Under the pieces are notes generated by a model, which searched no databases, had not been told where the DNA came from, and saw only the letters and a list, made by a program, of their open reading frames with translations. Source: Chloroflexota bacterium (lineage in GTDB: Bacteria > Chloroflexota > Dehalococcoidia > E44-bin15). Taken from it: a stretch of DNA of 25,514 bases. A program made the position numbers and the translations under genes. The DNA is taken from contig JADFVG010000183.1 in NCBI GenBank assembly GCA_015222405.1, positions 1-25,514 of the forward strand, written 5' to 3'. This document shows positions 15,603-24,400 of the stretch, piece after piece; position 1 is the first letter of the stretch, and each line of letters begins with the position of its first letter.

Positions 15603-15665
15603 ACTGTTATCACCGGATTTTGGCCAATAAATCAACAGGTGCGCGAGCTAGAGCGTGCATTGCGA

Positions 15666-15694
15666 AGTCTATCACCACCATTTAAGGCTGTCAA
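15666..15694 (-). promoter_or_regulatory. Sigma70-type promoter upstream of nadK
   Basis: On the - strand, a perfect TTGACA (15694-15689) is followed after 17 bases by TAGACT (15671-15666, 4 of 6 matches to TATAAT). The -35 box overlaps the nuoN stop codon. Transcription would start near 15659 and serve nadK and the genes below it, making them partly independent of the nuo operon. Recognised by eye. Confidence 0.5.
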
Positions 15695-17106
15695 GGAAAC
15701 ATGCTAACAGCGGTCTCAGCAATTTTCAGCAGCGCCCAGGGGTAAACGCCGAGCAAGAGGACACCAATGCAGGCAACCGAGAGGGCAGCACGGAGCGCCC
15801 CTGAGGAGGGAACCGCCTCCTCCGATAGCGGGGCGCCAAGAAACATCACCCTGACCACCCTTAGATAGTAGTAGGCGGAAATGGCGGTATTAACTACAGC
15901 CACGATCACCAGCCACATCAGGTCGTGGTCCACCGCGGCATTGAAGATGTATATTTTGGCCATGAACCCCGCTGTGGGCGGGATGCCGATAAGGGAGATG
16001 AGGCACAGGCCAAGGGCTAATGCCAGAAGTGGGGCCCGCTTTGCCATTCCTGAGTAGTCGCTGATGAGGTCGCTATTGGTCTTGTTGGAGATGGCGATGA
16101 TGGCGATAAATGCCCCCAGATTGGTAAAGGCGTAGGCAATGAGGAAGAAGACCAAGCCGCTGCGACCAAGGGCGCTGACAGCAGCCAGCCCTATCATCAG
16201 GTAGCCCGCCTGGGCGATGCTGGAATACCCCAGCATACGCTTTATGTTCGTCTGGGCGATAGCCACCACGTTGCCCAGGGTCATGGTAATGGCAGCTAAG
16301 ACACCAAACATCATCCCCCAGTCCAGGCTCACTGGCCCCAGGGCCTCGTAGAAAACCCTGAGAATTACGGCAAACCCGGCAGCCTTGCTGGCAACGGAGA
16401 GATAGGCGGTTATCGGCGTCGGCGCTCCCTCATAGACATCGGGGACCCACATCTGGAAGGGGACGGTGGCAATCTTAAAGCCAAAGCCAGCCACCAACAA
16501 CACCATGCCCATGAGCAGTGCTGGATTACCCATCACATCTCCCGGGATCGCCGCAGCAATATCCTTGAAATGGGTGCTGCCGCTGAGACCGAAAACCATG
16601 GCCATGCCATAGAGCAAAACGGCACTGGCCACTGCCCCGAGGAGGAGATATTTCAGACTCGCCTCGCTGGACTTGGGGTCCTTCAAAAAGCCGGTCAAGG
16701 CATAAAGGGAAATGCCGGTCAACTCCAGGGCAACATAGACCGAGATCAACTCTCTGGTGGATGCCATGAGCATCATCCCGGTAGCAGCGAGGAGAACAAG
16801 AGCATAGTACTCTCCCTGAAAGGCCCTGAATTTGGATACATAATCCATGGAGGCAAGGATGACCAAAGCCGCGCACACCAAGAAAAAGAGGTTGAAGAAC
16901 AGGGAGAACTCGTCCACCGCCAGCATTCCATTAAAGGAGGTCTCCTCTCTCCCCCACAGGGCAAGGGTGAAGGCGGCGGGGACAATGAGGCCAGCGACGC
17001 TCACTGCCCCCAGAATCCACTTCCGCTTGAGGAAGAGGTCGAGCAGGATCACCACTATGGCCAGGCCACAGAGGCTTATCGCAGGCGATAGCAGATAAAC
17101 GTTCAA
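15691..17106 (-). CDS. nuoN: NADH-quinone oxidoreductase subunit N
   Basis: Antiporter-like proton-pumping subunit of complex I, in the cytoplasmic membrane. Seen: 471 residues, almost wholly hydrophobic helices. Conserved charges are Glu128 in YVALELTGISLYAL and the lysines Lys211 (GFGFKIATVPFQMW) and Lys241 (SVASKAAGF), with VPDVYEGAPTPITAYL between them, the Nuo N family signature. Start is TTG with GAGAGGT six bases upstream. Last nuo gene; a 55-base gap separates it from nuoM. Confidence 0.95.
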   Translation of the reverse strand: MNVYLLSPAISLCGLAIVVILLDLFLKRKWILGAVSVAGLIVPAAFTLALWGREETSFNGMLAVDEFSLFFNLFFLVCAALVILASMDYVSKFRAFQGEYYALVLLAATGMMLMASTRELISVYVALELTGISLYALTGFLKDPKSSEASLKYLLLGAVASAVLLYGMAMVFGLSGSTHFKDIAAAIPGDVMGNPALLMGMVLLVAGFGFKIATVPFQMWVPDVYEGAPTPITAYLSVASKAAGFAVILRVFYEALGPVSLDWGMMFGVLAAITMTLGNVVAIAQTNIKRMLGYSSIAQAGYLMIGLAAVSALGRSGLVFFLIAYAFTNLGAFIAIIAISNKTNSDLISDYSGMAKRAPLLALALGLCLISLIGIPPTAGFMAKIYIFNAAVDHDLMWLVIVAVVNTAISAYYYLRVVRVMFLGAPLSEEAVPSSGALRAALSVACIGVLLLGVYPWALLKIAETAVSMFP

Positions 17107-17161
17107 CTCAAGACCTCTCGATAATCGACCTTAAATCATTTCTCTTCATCAATACCCCTTG

Positions 17162-18646
17162 TTACAAGCCTAAAGAGGCTATTATTGGCGACACCCCCAC
17201 TTTGATAATATCGGTCAACACTGCGGGATAGATGCCGATGAGCATTATCACTGCCACCATGGAGATGATGGTGAACTGCTCCAGCCTGTTGGCATCGGTC
17301 ACCTTATCATACTGGGCCTTGATTGGGCCGTAGAAAACGCGCTGCAAAAGCCAAAGGATATATCCTGCGGTGAGCACGATGCCTACCATGCCAAGGATGG
17401 TATAGGTCTGGATGCCATCAACCAATGTGCTCTTGAAGCTACCGAGGAACACCAGAAACTCGGCAGCGAAGCCGCTGGTGCCGGGAAGCCCCAGGGCAGC
17501 AAGCCCGGCAACACTGAAAACGACGGCGATGATGGGCATGCGGCGGGCGAGACCACCAAGCTGGGGGATATCCCTGACATGCGTCTTGTCGTATACCAGC
17601 CCAACAAGGGCGAAGAGAAGTCCGGTAATAAGGCCGTGGCTGAACATCTGGAGGATGGCCCCGGTCATGCTCACCTGGCTCAGGGCAAAGATGCCCAAGA
17701 GCACATAGCCCATATGGCTAATACTGCTATATGCAATCAACCGTTTGAGGTCCCTCTGCCTAAAGGTTACTGCCGCTCCATAGATAATATTTACCAAAGC
17801 TAAAGCCACAAGGAGCACGGCATAGTCTTGCGATACCCCGGGGAATATGCTTACGCAGACGCGAATCATACCGTAGCCACCCATCTTGAGCAGTATCCCG
17901 GCAAGGATGACGCTCACTGCAGTGGGAGCGTCGGTATGGGCATCAGGCAGCCAGGTATGGAAGGGGAAAACAGGCAACTTCACCGCATAGCCGATAAAGA
18001 GGAGGAAGAAGATTGCTGTGGCGAGCAGGGTGCTTATGGCTCCCTCAAGCCCCATCCCCGCCAGCTCCATCATGTCGAAGGTGCCGCCATGGAAATAGAG
18101 AAGCAGAATGCCAGCCAGCATCATGGCACTGCCGGCAAGGGTAAAAATAACGAATTTCATTGCTGAATACTCTTTCCTCCCCGTGCCCCAGATGGAGATC
18201 AAGAGAAACATGGGCAGGATCTCCACTTCCCAGAAGAGGAAGAAGAGCAGCAGGTCCAGGGAGCAAAAGACCCCAAGGACACCGGTCTCCAACACCAGGA
18301 GCCAGGCAAAGTATTCCCGAACCCTGAGGTCAATCTTCCATGAGACGAGGACAGCGATGAAACCGAGGAATGTGGCCAGAACCAGCATCGGCAGGCTCAG
18401 CCCATCGACGCCGAGGAAATATTGGGCGTCGATGGCGGGAATCCACGATGCCCTTTCCACAAACTGGGCACCTTCCAGGCCCGTGTCGAACATGAAGAAC
18501 AAAGACAAAGACAGGGCAAAAACCGCCAGGGTGAAAAAGGCCGCAGTGAACTTTATCCGCCTCGGGTCAGCCTGAGGCAGAAGGGCAATGAGGATGGCCC
18601 CGATTACGGGGAGGAAGACGATTATTGAGAGATATGGAAAGTCCAA
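17162..18646 (-). CDS. nuoM: NADH-quinone oxidoreductase subunit M
   Basis: Second antiporter-like membrane subunit of complex I. Seen: 494 residues, about 14 hydrophobic segments. Key residues in place: Glu140 in FFLFWEVEILPMFLLI, Lys223 in YAVKLPVFPFHTWLPDAH and the following TDAPTAVSVILAGILLKMGGYG. VTFRQRDLKRLIAYSSISHM is the conserved Asp/Lys loop. Start TTG, chosen because AGGAGAG lies about eight bases before it. Length and motifs are normal; no sign of decay. Confidence 0.95.
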   Translation of the reverse strand: MDFPYLSIIVFLPVIGAILIALLPQADPRRIKFTAAFFTLAVFALSLSLFFMFDTGLEGAQFVERASWIPAIDAQYFLGVDGLSLPMLVLATFLGFIAVLVSWKIDLRVREYFAWLLVLETGVLGVFCSLDLLLFFLFWEVEILPMFLLISIWGTGRKEYSAMKFVIFTLAGSAMMLAGILLLYFHGGTFDMMELAGMGLEGAISTLLATAIFFLLFIGYAVKLPVFPFHTWLPDAHTDAPTAVSVILAGILLKMGGYGMIRVCVSIFPGVSQDYAVLLVALALVNIIYGAAVTFRQRDLKRLIAYSSISHMGYVLLGIFALSQVSMTGAILQMFSHGLITGLLFALVGLVYDKTHVRDIPQLGGLARRMPIIAVVFSVAGLAALGLPGTSGFAAEFLVFLGSFKSTLVDGIQTYTILGMVGIVLTAGYILWLLQRVFYGPIKAQYDKVTDANRLEQFTIISMVAVIMLIGIYPAVLTDIIKVGVSPIIASLGL

Positions 18647-18670
18647 AAGCCTTCTCTCCTAATTATTTTT

Positions 18671-20605
18671 CTAACCAAAGATTAAGAAACAGGCGACAAT
18701 GGCCAAGACGCCGACAAAGATGGCAATCCCATAAGCCTGCAACTGTCCTGTCTGTAGCCTCCTTATACCCTTACCCGCCACTATGGTGCCACCAGCTATG
18801 CCGTTCACTATCCCATCGACAATGCGGGTATCGAACCAGTTAAGGAGGACGAAAATTCCGTCTACCAGAACCCTGACTACAATCACCCTCTCGTAGAGCT
18901 CATCAATCCAGTATTTCCGGGAAAAGAGGGTATGAAGAGGGGCAAAGCGCCGTCGCAGTGATTCCGAAGAAAGCCATTTTGCGCTATACAGGGCGTAGGC
19001 AAGAAGGATGCCCAGGGCAGCCAGTACCATGGAGACCCAAGCTATAGGGTGGGCAAGGGCACCGAAGAAGCTCTCCGACTCCCCGCCTAGGAAGCTGCTT
19101 ACGGGCAGCCACCCCGAGATCACGGCGAGGATGGCCAATATGCCCATGGGCGCCACCATCACCAGCGGCGACTCCCGAAGTGAGGGTGCATGGGCACTTG
19201 CCCCACTGTGGCCAGCGTTGCTACCGCGGTACTCCCCGGCAAAGGTGAGGAAGACCACGCGGAACATGTAGAAGGCGGTCATAAAGACGGTGATCATAGC
19301 CAAGAAGAACAATGCGGTTTGATGGTCCCAGGCATGGTCCAGAATGCCCTCTTTGCTCCAGAACCCGGCCAGAGGCCAGATACCGACGATGCTGAGGGAA
19401 CCGATGAGGAAGGTGATATAGGTCCAGGGCATCACTTTTCTCAGTCCGCCCATCTCTCGAATGTCGAAGGTGCCGGTGGCATGATTAACACTACCGGCGC
19501 CGAGGAAGAGGAGCGACTTGAAGAAGGCGTGATTGAAGAGATGGAAAATGCCCACTGCCACACCTAGCCCCAAACCGACCTCTAAGGGAATGGCATCGTT
19601 GGCTACGCCTATGCCTACCACCCCTAAACCCAGCATCATGTAGCCTAATTGGCTGATGGTGGAGTAGGCCAGCACCCGCTTAATATCGTTCATCACCAGG
19701 GCCATGGTGGCAGCGAAGATAGCGGTGAAGCCCCCGATCGCCGCCACTGTGGTTACCGCTGTAAGGGAGGAGGCAAATACCGGGAACATGCGAGCCACCA
19801 GATATATGCCGGCAGCTACCATGGTGGCGGCGTGGATCAAGGCGCTCACCGGGGTTGGACCCTCCATGGCATCGGGAAGCCAGGTATGGAGCGGGAATTG
19901 CGCTGACTTGCCTATTGCCCCAGAGAAGATGCCGATTGCCGCCCAGGTGAGGACTGTGCCCCCAATGGCGCCCGCCAGGGCTAAGTGGTGGAGCTCCCCG
20001 ATGTCGAAAGTGCCCGTCTTGGAATAGAGGAAAAGGATGGCGGCCAAAAAGCCAAAATCGCCAATGCGGGTGACGAGAAAGGCCTTCGTTGCCGCCCTTG
20101 CTGCTGCTGGTCGGTGGAACCAGAAGCCGATAAGGAGATAGGAGCAGAGCCCCACCCCCTCCCAGAATACATAGAGGGAGACGAGGTTATCGGCCAAGAC
20201 CAGACCCAGCATGAAGGCGGTGAACAGCGACATGAAGGCGAAGTAGCGGGAATAGCCAGGGTCGCCATGCATGTAACCCTGGGAGTAGACCTGAACCAGC
20301 AAGCTGACCGAGGTGACCACGATGAGCATAATCGCCGCCAGGGCATCCACGGTCACCCCGAACCGAATTACGGTGTCGCCGATGGCCAGCCACTCGTAGT
20401 CGGGCATCGAGAGCACGTGCCCCGGGGCACTGCTTACCTCAGCCAGGACCCAAAGGGAAAGGATTAGGGAGGTGCCAATGGAGGCAGTGGTGATGTACCC
20501 ACTGAGCTGCGGCTTGCTGTTGAGGAAGGGCCTGATGATAAAGGAGATAACAATGAACGAGAAGAAGGGGAGAAGAAAAATGGCTAACGGTACCCCAGAT
20601 GGCAT
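18671..20605 (-). CDS. nuoL: NADH-quinone oxidoreductase subunit L
   Basis: Distal antiporter-like subunit of complex I, with the long lateral helix. Seen: 644 residues. Glu149 in VFWEGVGLCSYLLIGFW, Lys233 in AIGKSAQFPLHTWLPDAMEG, then PTPVSALIHAATMVAAGIY and NDIKRVLAYSTISQLGYMM. The C-terminal third includes the NuoL-specific extension (SRKYWIDELYERVIVV). ATG start, 18 bases after nuoK. Together with nuoM and nuoN it gives the full set of three pumping subunits. Confidence 0.95.
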   Translation of the reverse strand: MPSGVPLAIFLLPFFSFIVISFIIRPFLNSKPQLSGYITTASIGTSLILSLWVLAEVSSAPGHVLSMPDYEWLAIGDTVIRFGVTVDALAAIMLIVVTSVSLLVQVYSQGYMHGDPGYSRYFAFMSLFTAFMLGLVLADNLVSLYVFWEGVGLCSYLLIGFWFHRPAAARAATKAFLVTRIGDFGFLAAILFLYSKTGTFDIGELHHLALAGAIGGTVLTWAAIGIFSGAIGKSAQFPLHTWLPDAMEGPTPVSALIHAATMVAAGIYLVARMFPVFASSLTAVTTVAAIGGFTAIFAATMALVMNDIKRVLAYSTISQLGYMMLGLGVVGIGVANDAIPLEVGLGLGVAVGIFHLFNHAFFKSLLFLGAGSVNHATGTFDIREMGGLRKVMPWTYITFLIGSLSIVGIWPLAGFWSKEGILDHAWDHQTALFFLAMITVFMTAFYMFRVVFLTFAGEYRGSNAGHSGASAHAPSLRESPLVMVAPMGILAILAVISGWLPVSSFLGGESESFFGALAHPIAWVSMVLAALGILLAYALYSAKWLSSESLRRRFAPLHTLFSRKYWIDELYERVIVVRVLVDGIFVLLNWFDTRIVDGIVNGIAGGTIVAGKGIRRLQTGQLQAYGIAIFVGVLAIVACFLIFG

Positions 20606-20623
20606 CAGACCTTCCTCATTTGG

Positions 20624-20929
20624 CTACCATTTCATCAAATCAAATTTCTCCACATCCACCGTTTCCCGACTGCGGTAAATGGCAATTATTATTGCCAAGC
20701 CCACAGCAGCCTCAGCGGCAGCTACCACCATAATGAAGATGGCAAACACCTGCCCGGTGATGAGGTGGCCATACCGCGAGAAGGCAACCATGGCGATATT
20801 CACTGCATTGAGCATGATCTCGATGGACATCAAAATGACCACCGCATTCCGCTTCGCTAGAGCGCCATATAAACCTATGGAGAAAAGGATTGCGGAAAGG
20901 ATGAGAAAATGCTCAAGCCCGACAGTCAT
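20624..20929 (-). CDS. nuoK: NADH-quinone oxidoreductase subunit K
   Basis: Small MrpC-like membrane subunit of complex I. Seen: 101 residues, three transmembrane helices, with the two conserved membrane glutamates Glu37 (LMSIEIMLNAVNI) and Glu73 (VAAAEAAVGLAI). Length is exactly that of the family. ATG three bases after the nuoJ stop. Confidence 0.95.
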   Translation of the reverse strand: MTVGLEHFLILSAILFSIGLYGALAKRNAVVILMSIEIMLNAVNIAMVAFSRYGHLITGQVFAIFIMVVAAAEAAVGLAIIIAIYRSRETVDVEKFDLMKW

Positions 20930-20932
20930 CTA

Positions 20933-21418
20933 TTATTTCTCCCTGACCAGGGCGATGGCTCCGATCACCGCCGCTAGCAAGAGCGCTGCTGCTATCTCAA
21001 AGGGGAGGACAAAGCCCTCCTCACGGCTAAAAAGCGCCTGAGCGAGGGGTGAGGTTGTGGGCTCGGTGGGAGCCTCCGTGATCACTTGCCAATCAGTGCC
21101 GGTCACCACCAGGATCATGGCGACCAGGAACGTAGCCCCCACCAGGAAGGCGATGAGGCGAAACCTGCCTGAAGGACTTCCCCGCGGAGTCTCTCTGGTG
21201 AGCATGATGGCAAAGATGATAAGCACCGCTATAGCGCCGACATAGATCAACACCTGGGCTGCGGCCAGAAAATCGGCGTGAAGGACAACGTAGATTCCAG
21301 CTATGGTGAAGAAGCAGAGAACCAGAAACAGGGCAGCACGAAAGATATTGCGGAGGAAAACCACTGCCAGGGCTGAGGCTACGCTGATTACTGCCAGGAT
21401 CCAGAAGGCTATTTCCAA
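20933..21418 (-). CDS. nuoJ: NADH-quinone oxidoreductase subunit J
   Basis: Membrane subunit of complex I, MrpA-like. Seen: 161 residues, five hydrophobic helices. The conserved third-helix region reads FLAAAQVLIYVGAIAVLIIF followed by AIMLTRE. The start is TTG two bases after the stop of the NuoHI fusion gene, with GGGAGGAAAG inside the end of that gene. Length is normal for the shorter NuoJ proteins. Confidence 0.93.
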   Translation of the reverse strand: MEIAFWILAVISVASALAVVFLRNIFRAALFLVLCFFTIAGIYVVLHADFLAAAQVLIYVGAIAVLIIFAIMLTRETPRGSPSGRFRLIAFLVGATFLVAMILVVTGTDWQVITEAPTEPTTSPLAQALFSREEGFVLPFEIAAALLLAAVIGAIALVREK

Positions 21419-21420
21419 CG

Positions 21421-24400
21421 CTATTCTTTCCTCCCTTTGGTGCGGTCTAAAAGAAGGGTCTGTTCGGGCAAGGTCGGCTCAAGCTCGGGTCGGGCATAGG
21501 CGCTCGGTTGCTTCTGGGGAGATGGCCTTAGCATCTCCTTATCCAGCGCTATGTCTCCGCGGCAGTAGGTGGCTGTCTCATAGCCTCTCTCGAAATAGAG
21601 CCTGTGGGCGGGGCATGCCTCGATGCACAGACCACAGAATATGCAGGCTGCAAGGTCGATGTCAAATCTTATCACCCCCAGGTCCTCCTCCTGAGCGCGG
21701 TCACATTCTATTTTGATAACCCCCTGGGGGCATGCCTTTTCACACTGTTGACACCAAGAGCAAACACCACAGTTGAGGCACCTATTGGCTTCTTCTACCG
21801 CCATTTCCTCTGTGAAGCCGAGATTTACTTCTTTAAATCCAGGGGTTCTTTCCTTAAGTGAGAGATGAGGCAGAGGCTGCCTAGGCTTACTCACTATATC
21901 ACTGGTGTCCATATCCTCAATATCTACCTCATGTGGCAGTAGTCCTTCCTCTGCTAGCCCCGGTTTTTCTTCACGGAGATAGCTATCAATGGCGAGGGCG
22001 GCTTTGCTTCCAGCCGCTACCGCCTCAATAACTGTAGCCGGTCCGGTTACGGCATCGCCGCTGGCGAATATGCCCGGTATATTAGTAGCTAAAGAGGCAG
22101 GATCGACCTCAAATGTTCCTCTGGCTGTTATGTGGAATCTATCATCCCCTGGCAGGAAGGCGAGGTCAGGGGTTTGGCCGATGGCCGGGATGAGCATGTC
22201 GATGTCGACGACAAATTCAGACCCCTCGACAGGTATTGGGCGCCTTCTACCGCTAGTATCAGGTTCGCCCAGCTCCATCCGAATACACTCCAAGCCCGCT
22301 ACCTTTTCCTGCTCGCCCAAGACTCTAACCGGCGCTGCCAAATAGTTGAGCTTGATCCCCTCATGCTCGGCCTCTTCTATCTCCTCCTCGCTGGCCGGCA
22401 TCTCCTGCCTCGACCTCCGATAGACAATCATTACTTCCTCGGAGCCAAGTCGGAGGGCTGTTCGGGCAGCATCAATAGCTACGTTACCCCCGCCAATTAT
22501 GGCTACCCTTTTCCCCACCTTGACCTCTTTACCCAGGCTTACATCTCTGAGGAAGGAAACACCGTGATACACGCCCTCAAATTCCTCACCGGGGATGTTC
22601 AATCTCATACTGCCGTGGGCACCCACAGCCACAAGGATTGCTTCATACTGCTTGTAAAGAGCCTCCAGGGTCAGGCCATCTTTGCCTACAGGGCTGTTCA
22701 GCCTTATCTCGATACCGAGTTTTTGAATAGCCTCGATTTCTTTTTGCAGTATGTCCTTGGGCAAGCGATACTCCGGAATACCCACAGCCAGCATCCCGCC
22801 AGGGATAGGGAGCGCTTCAAAGACGGTCACCCCATAGCCCATGTTTACCAGATCACGAGCTGCAGTTAAACCCGCCGGACCTGAGCCAATAACAGCCACC
22901 CTTTCATCTTTGGTGCGTGGAGCAGGAGTTATATCTTCCTCACCCGCTCTCATTTCATAGTCAGACAGGAAGCGCTTGAGGTCGCGGATAGCAATGGGTT
23001 CATCCAGCTTCCCCCGGTTGCATGCTGTTTCGCACGGATGAGTGCAAACCCTACCACAGACGGCTGGGAAAGGAAGATTTCGCCTGACGAGCTCAAGCGC
23101 CTCCTTAAACTTGCCCTGGGAAATTAGGGTGACATAGCCCTGGGCATCTACCCTGGCAGGACACGCCAACACACAGGGGGCACGTTTACTAGTATCCCTA
23201 ATAAACCGAGTACCTCGGAACCGCTTGGAAACGGTGAGCCTCTGCTCTGGATACTGAACTGTGATCGGCTGGCGGAAGAGATGCCTGAAGGTTACCGTCA
23301 GGCCTTTGACAATGCCTCGCCCGTATCTTTGGAAGCTCACCCTTTCCCCTGCTACCCTGAAGAAGCCCGACCACAGGACGATCAACAGGGCGGCGATGAG
23401 GATGTTGGGAATCATGAGCTGCCATGGGAACTCAGGCCAAATAACAATCTCGATTGCAGTGACAAAGAGGTTGATCACCGCCAGAGGGAAAAGACATTTC
23501 CAGGCAAAGGCCATCAGTTGGTCCACCCTCAGTCGGGGTAAGGTGCTGCGAACCCAGAGAAAAGCACCAAAAACCAAAAACACCTTTATCATGAACCACA
23601 GGGCGCCGGGCAGCAGCACTCCATGCCAGCCACCGAGGAAGAGGGTGGCCACGATGGCAGAAATGGCGAAGGTGTGGGTGTACTCCCCGAGATAGAAGAG
23701 AGCGAACTTCATCCCCGAGTATTCGATATGGTAGCCGGCGACAATCTCGGACTCCGCTTCCAAGAGGTCGAAGGGGCTGCGCTGGAGCTCAGCAGTAGCG
23801 GCGATGAAGAAGATCAAGAATCCCAGGGGTTGGAGCAGGAAGAAGGGGACATTCTGCGCCTCTACGATGCTTGTCATGGAGAGAGATCCGGCGATTATGA
23901 GCACCCCGGCAATAGAAAGCATGAGTGGGATCTCATAGCTCACCATTTGAGCCACGGCGCGCATGGCGCTAATCAGCGAAAACTTATTATTGGACCCCCA
24001 TCCTGCCATGAAAACCCCGATCACGCCTAGAGAGGAGATAGCGATTATGTAAAGAATGCCAATGTTAAGGTCGGCAAAGATTGCTTTCCCCTCAAAGGGG
24101 ATAACAGCGAAGATCGCCATAGCAGGAACGAAGGCGAGGACTGGAGCCAGCCAATGAACCCAGCGATCGCTAGCGGCGGGGATAATATCCTCCTTGGTCA
24201 GCACCTTTACTGCGTCTGCCACCGGCTGCAGGATGCCGAAGGGGCCAGCACGGTTGGGGCCACGGCGAATCTGGAACCTGCCTATTCCCCGGCGCTCGAT
24301 GTAGATAAAGGCCATCACCACCAGCAGGATGAAGGTGGAGAGGACGATGAAGGCAACCAGCGCCGGCACCAGGTAAGCTGCCCAGGAAGGCCAGTAGTTC

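Noticed and set aside
15641..15658. Imperfect dyad between nuoN and nadK as a terminator
   Set aside because: Only about 12 of 18 positions are symmetric, there is no T tract on the - strand, and a promoter lies just upstream of it.
22132..22869. A 245-codon open frame on the + strand opposite the GltD-like domain
   Set aside because: Fully antisense to a strongly conserved flavoprotein segment with no motif of its own; treated as a shadow.
21421..23199. Reading the flavoprotein as a glutamate synthase small subunit
   Set aside because: No gltB-type large subunit is present, the frame is continuous with NuoI at both ends, and the C-terminal tail is NuoI-like.
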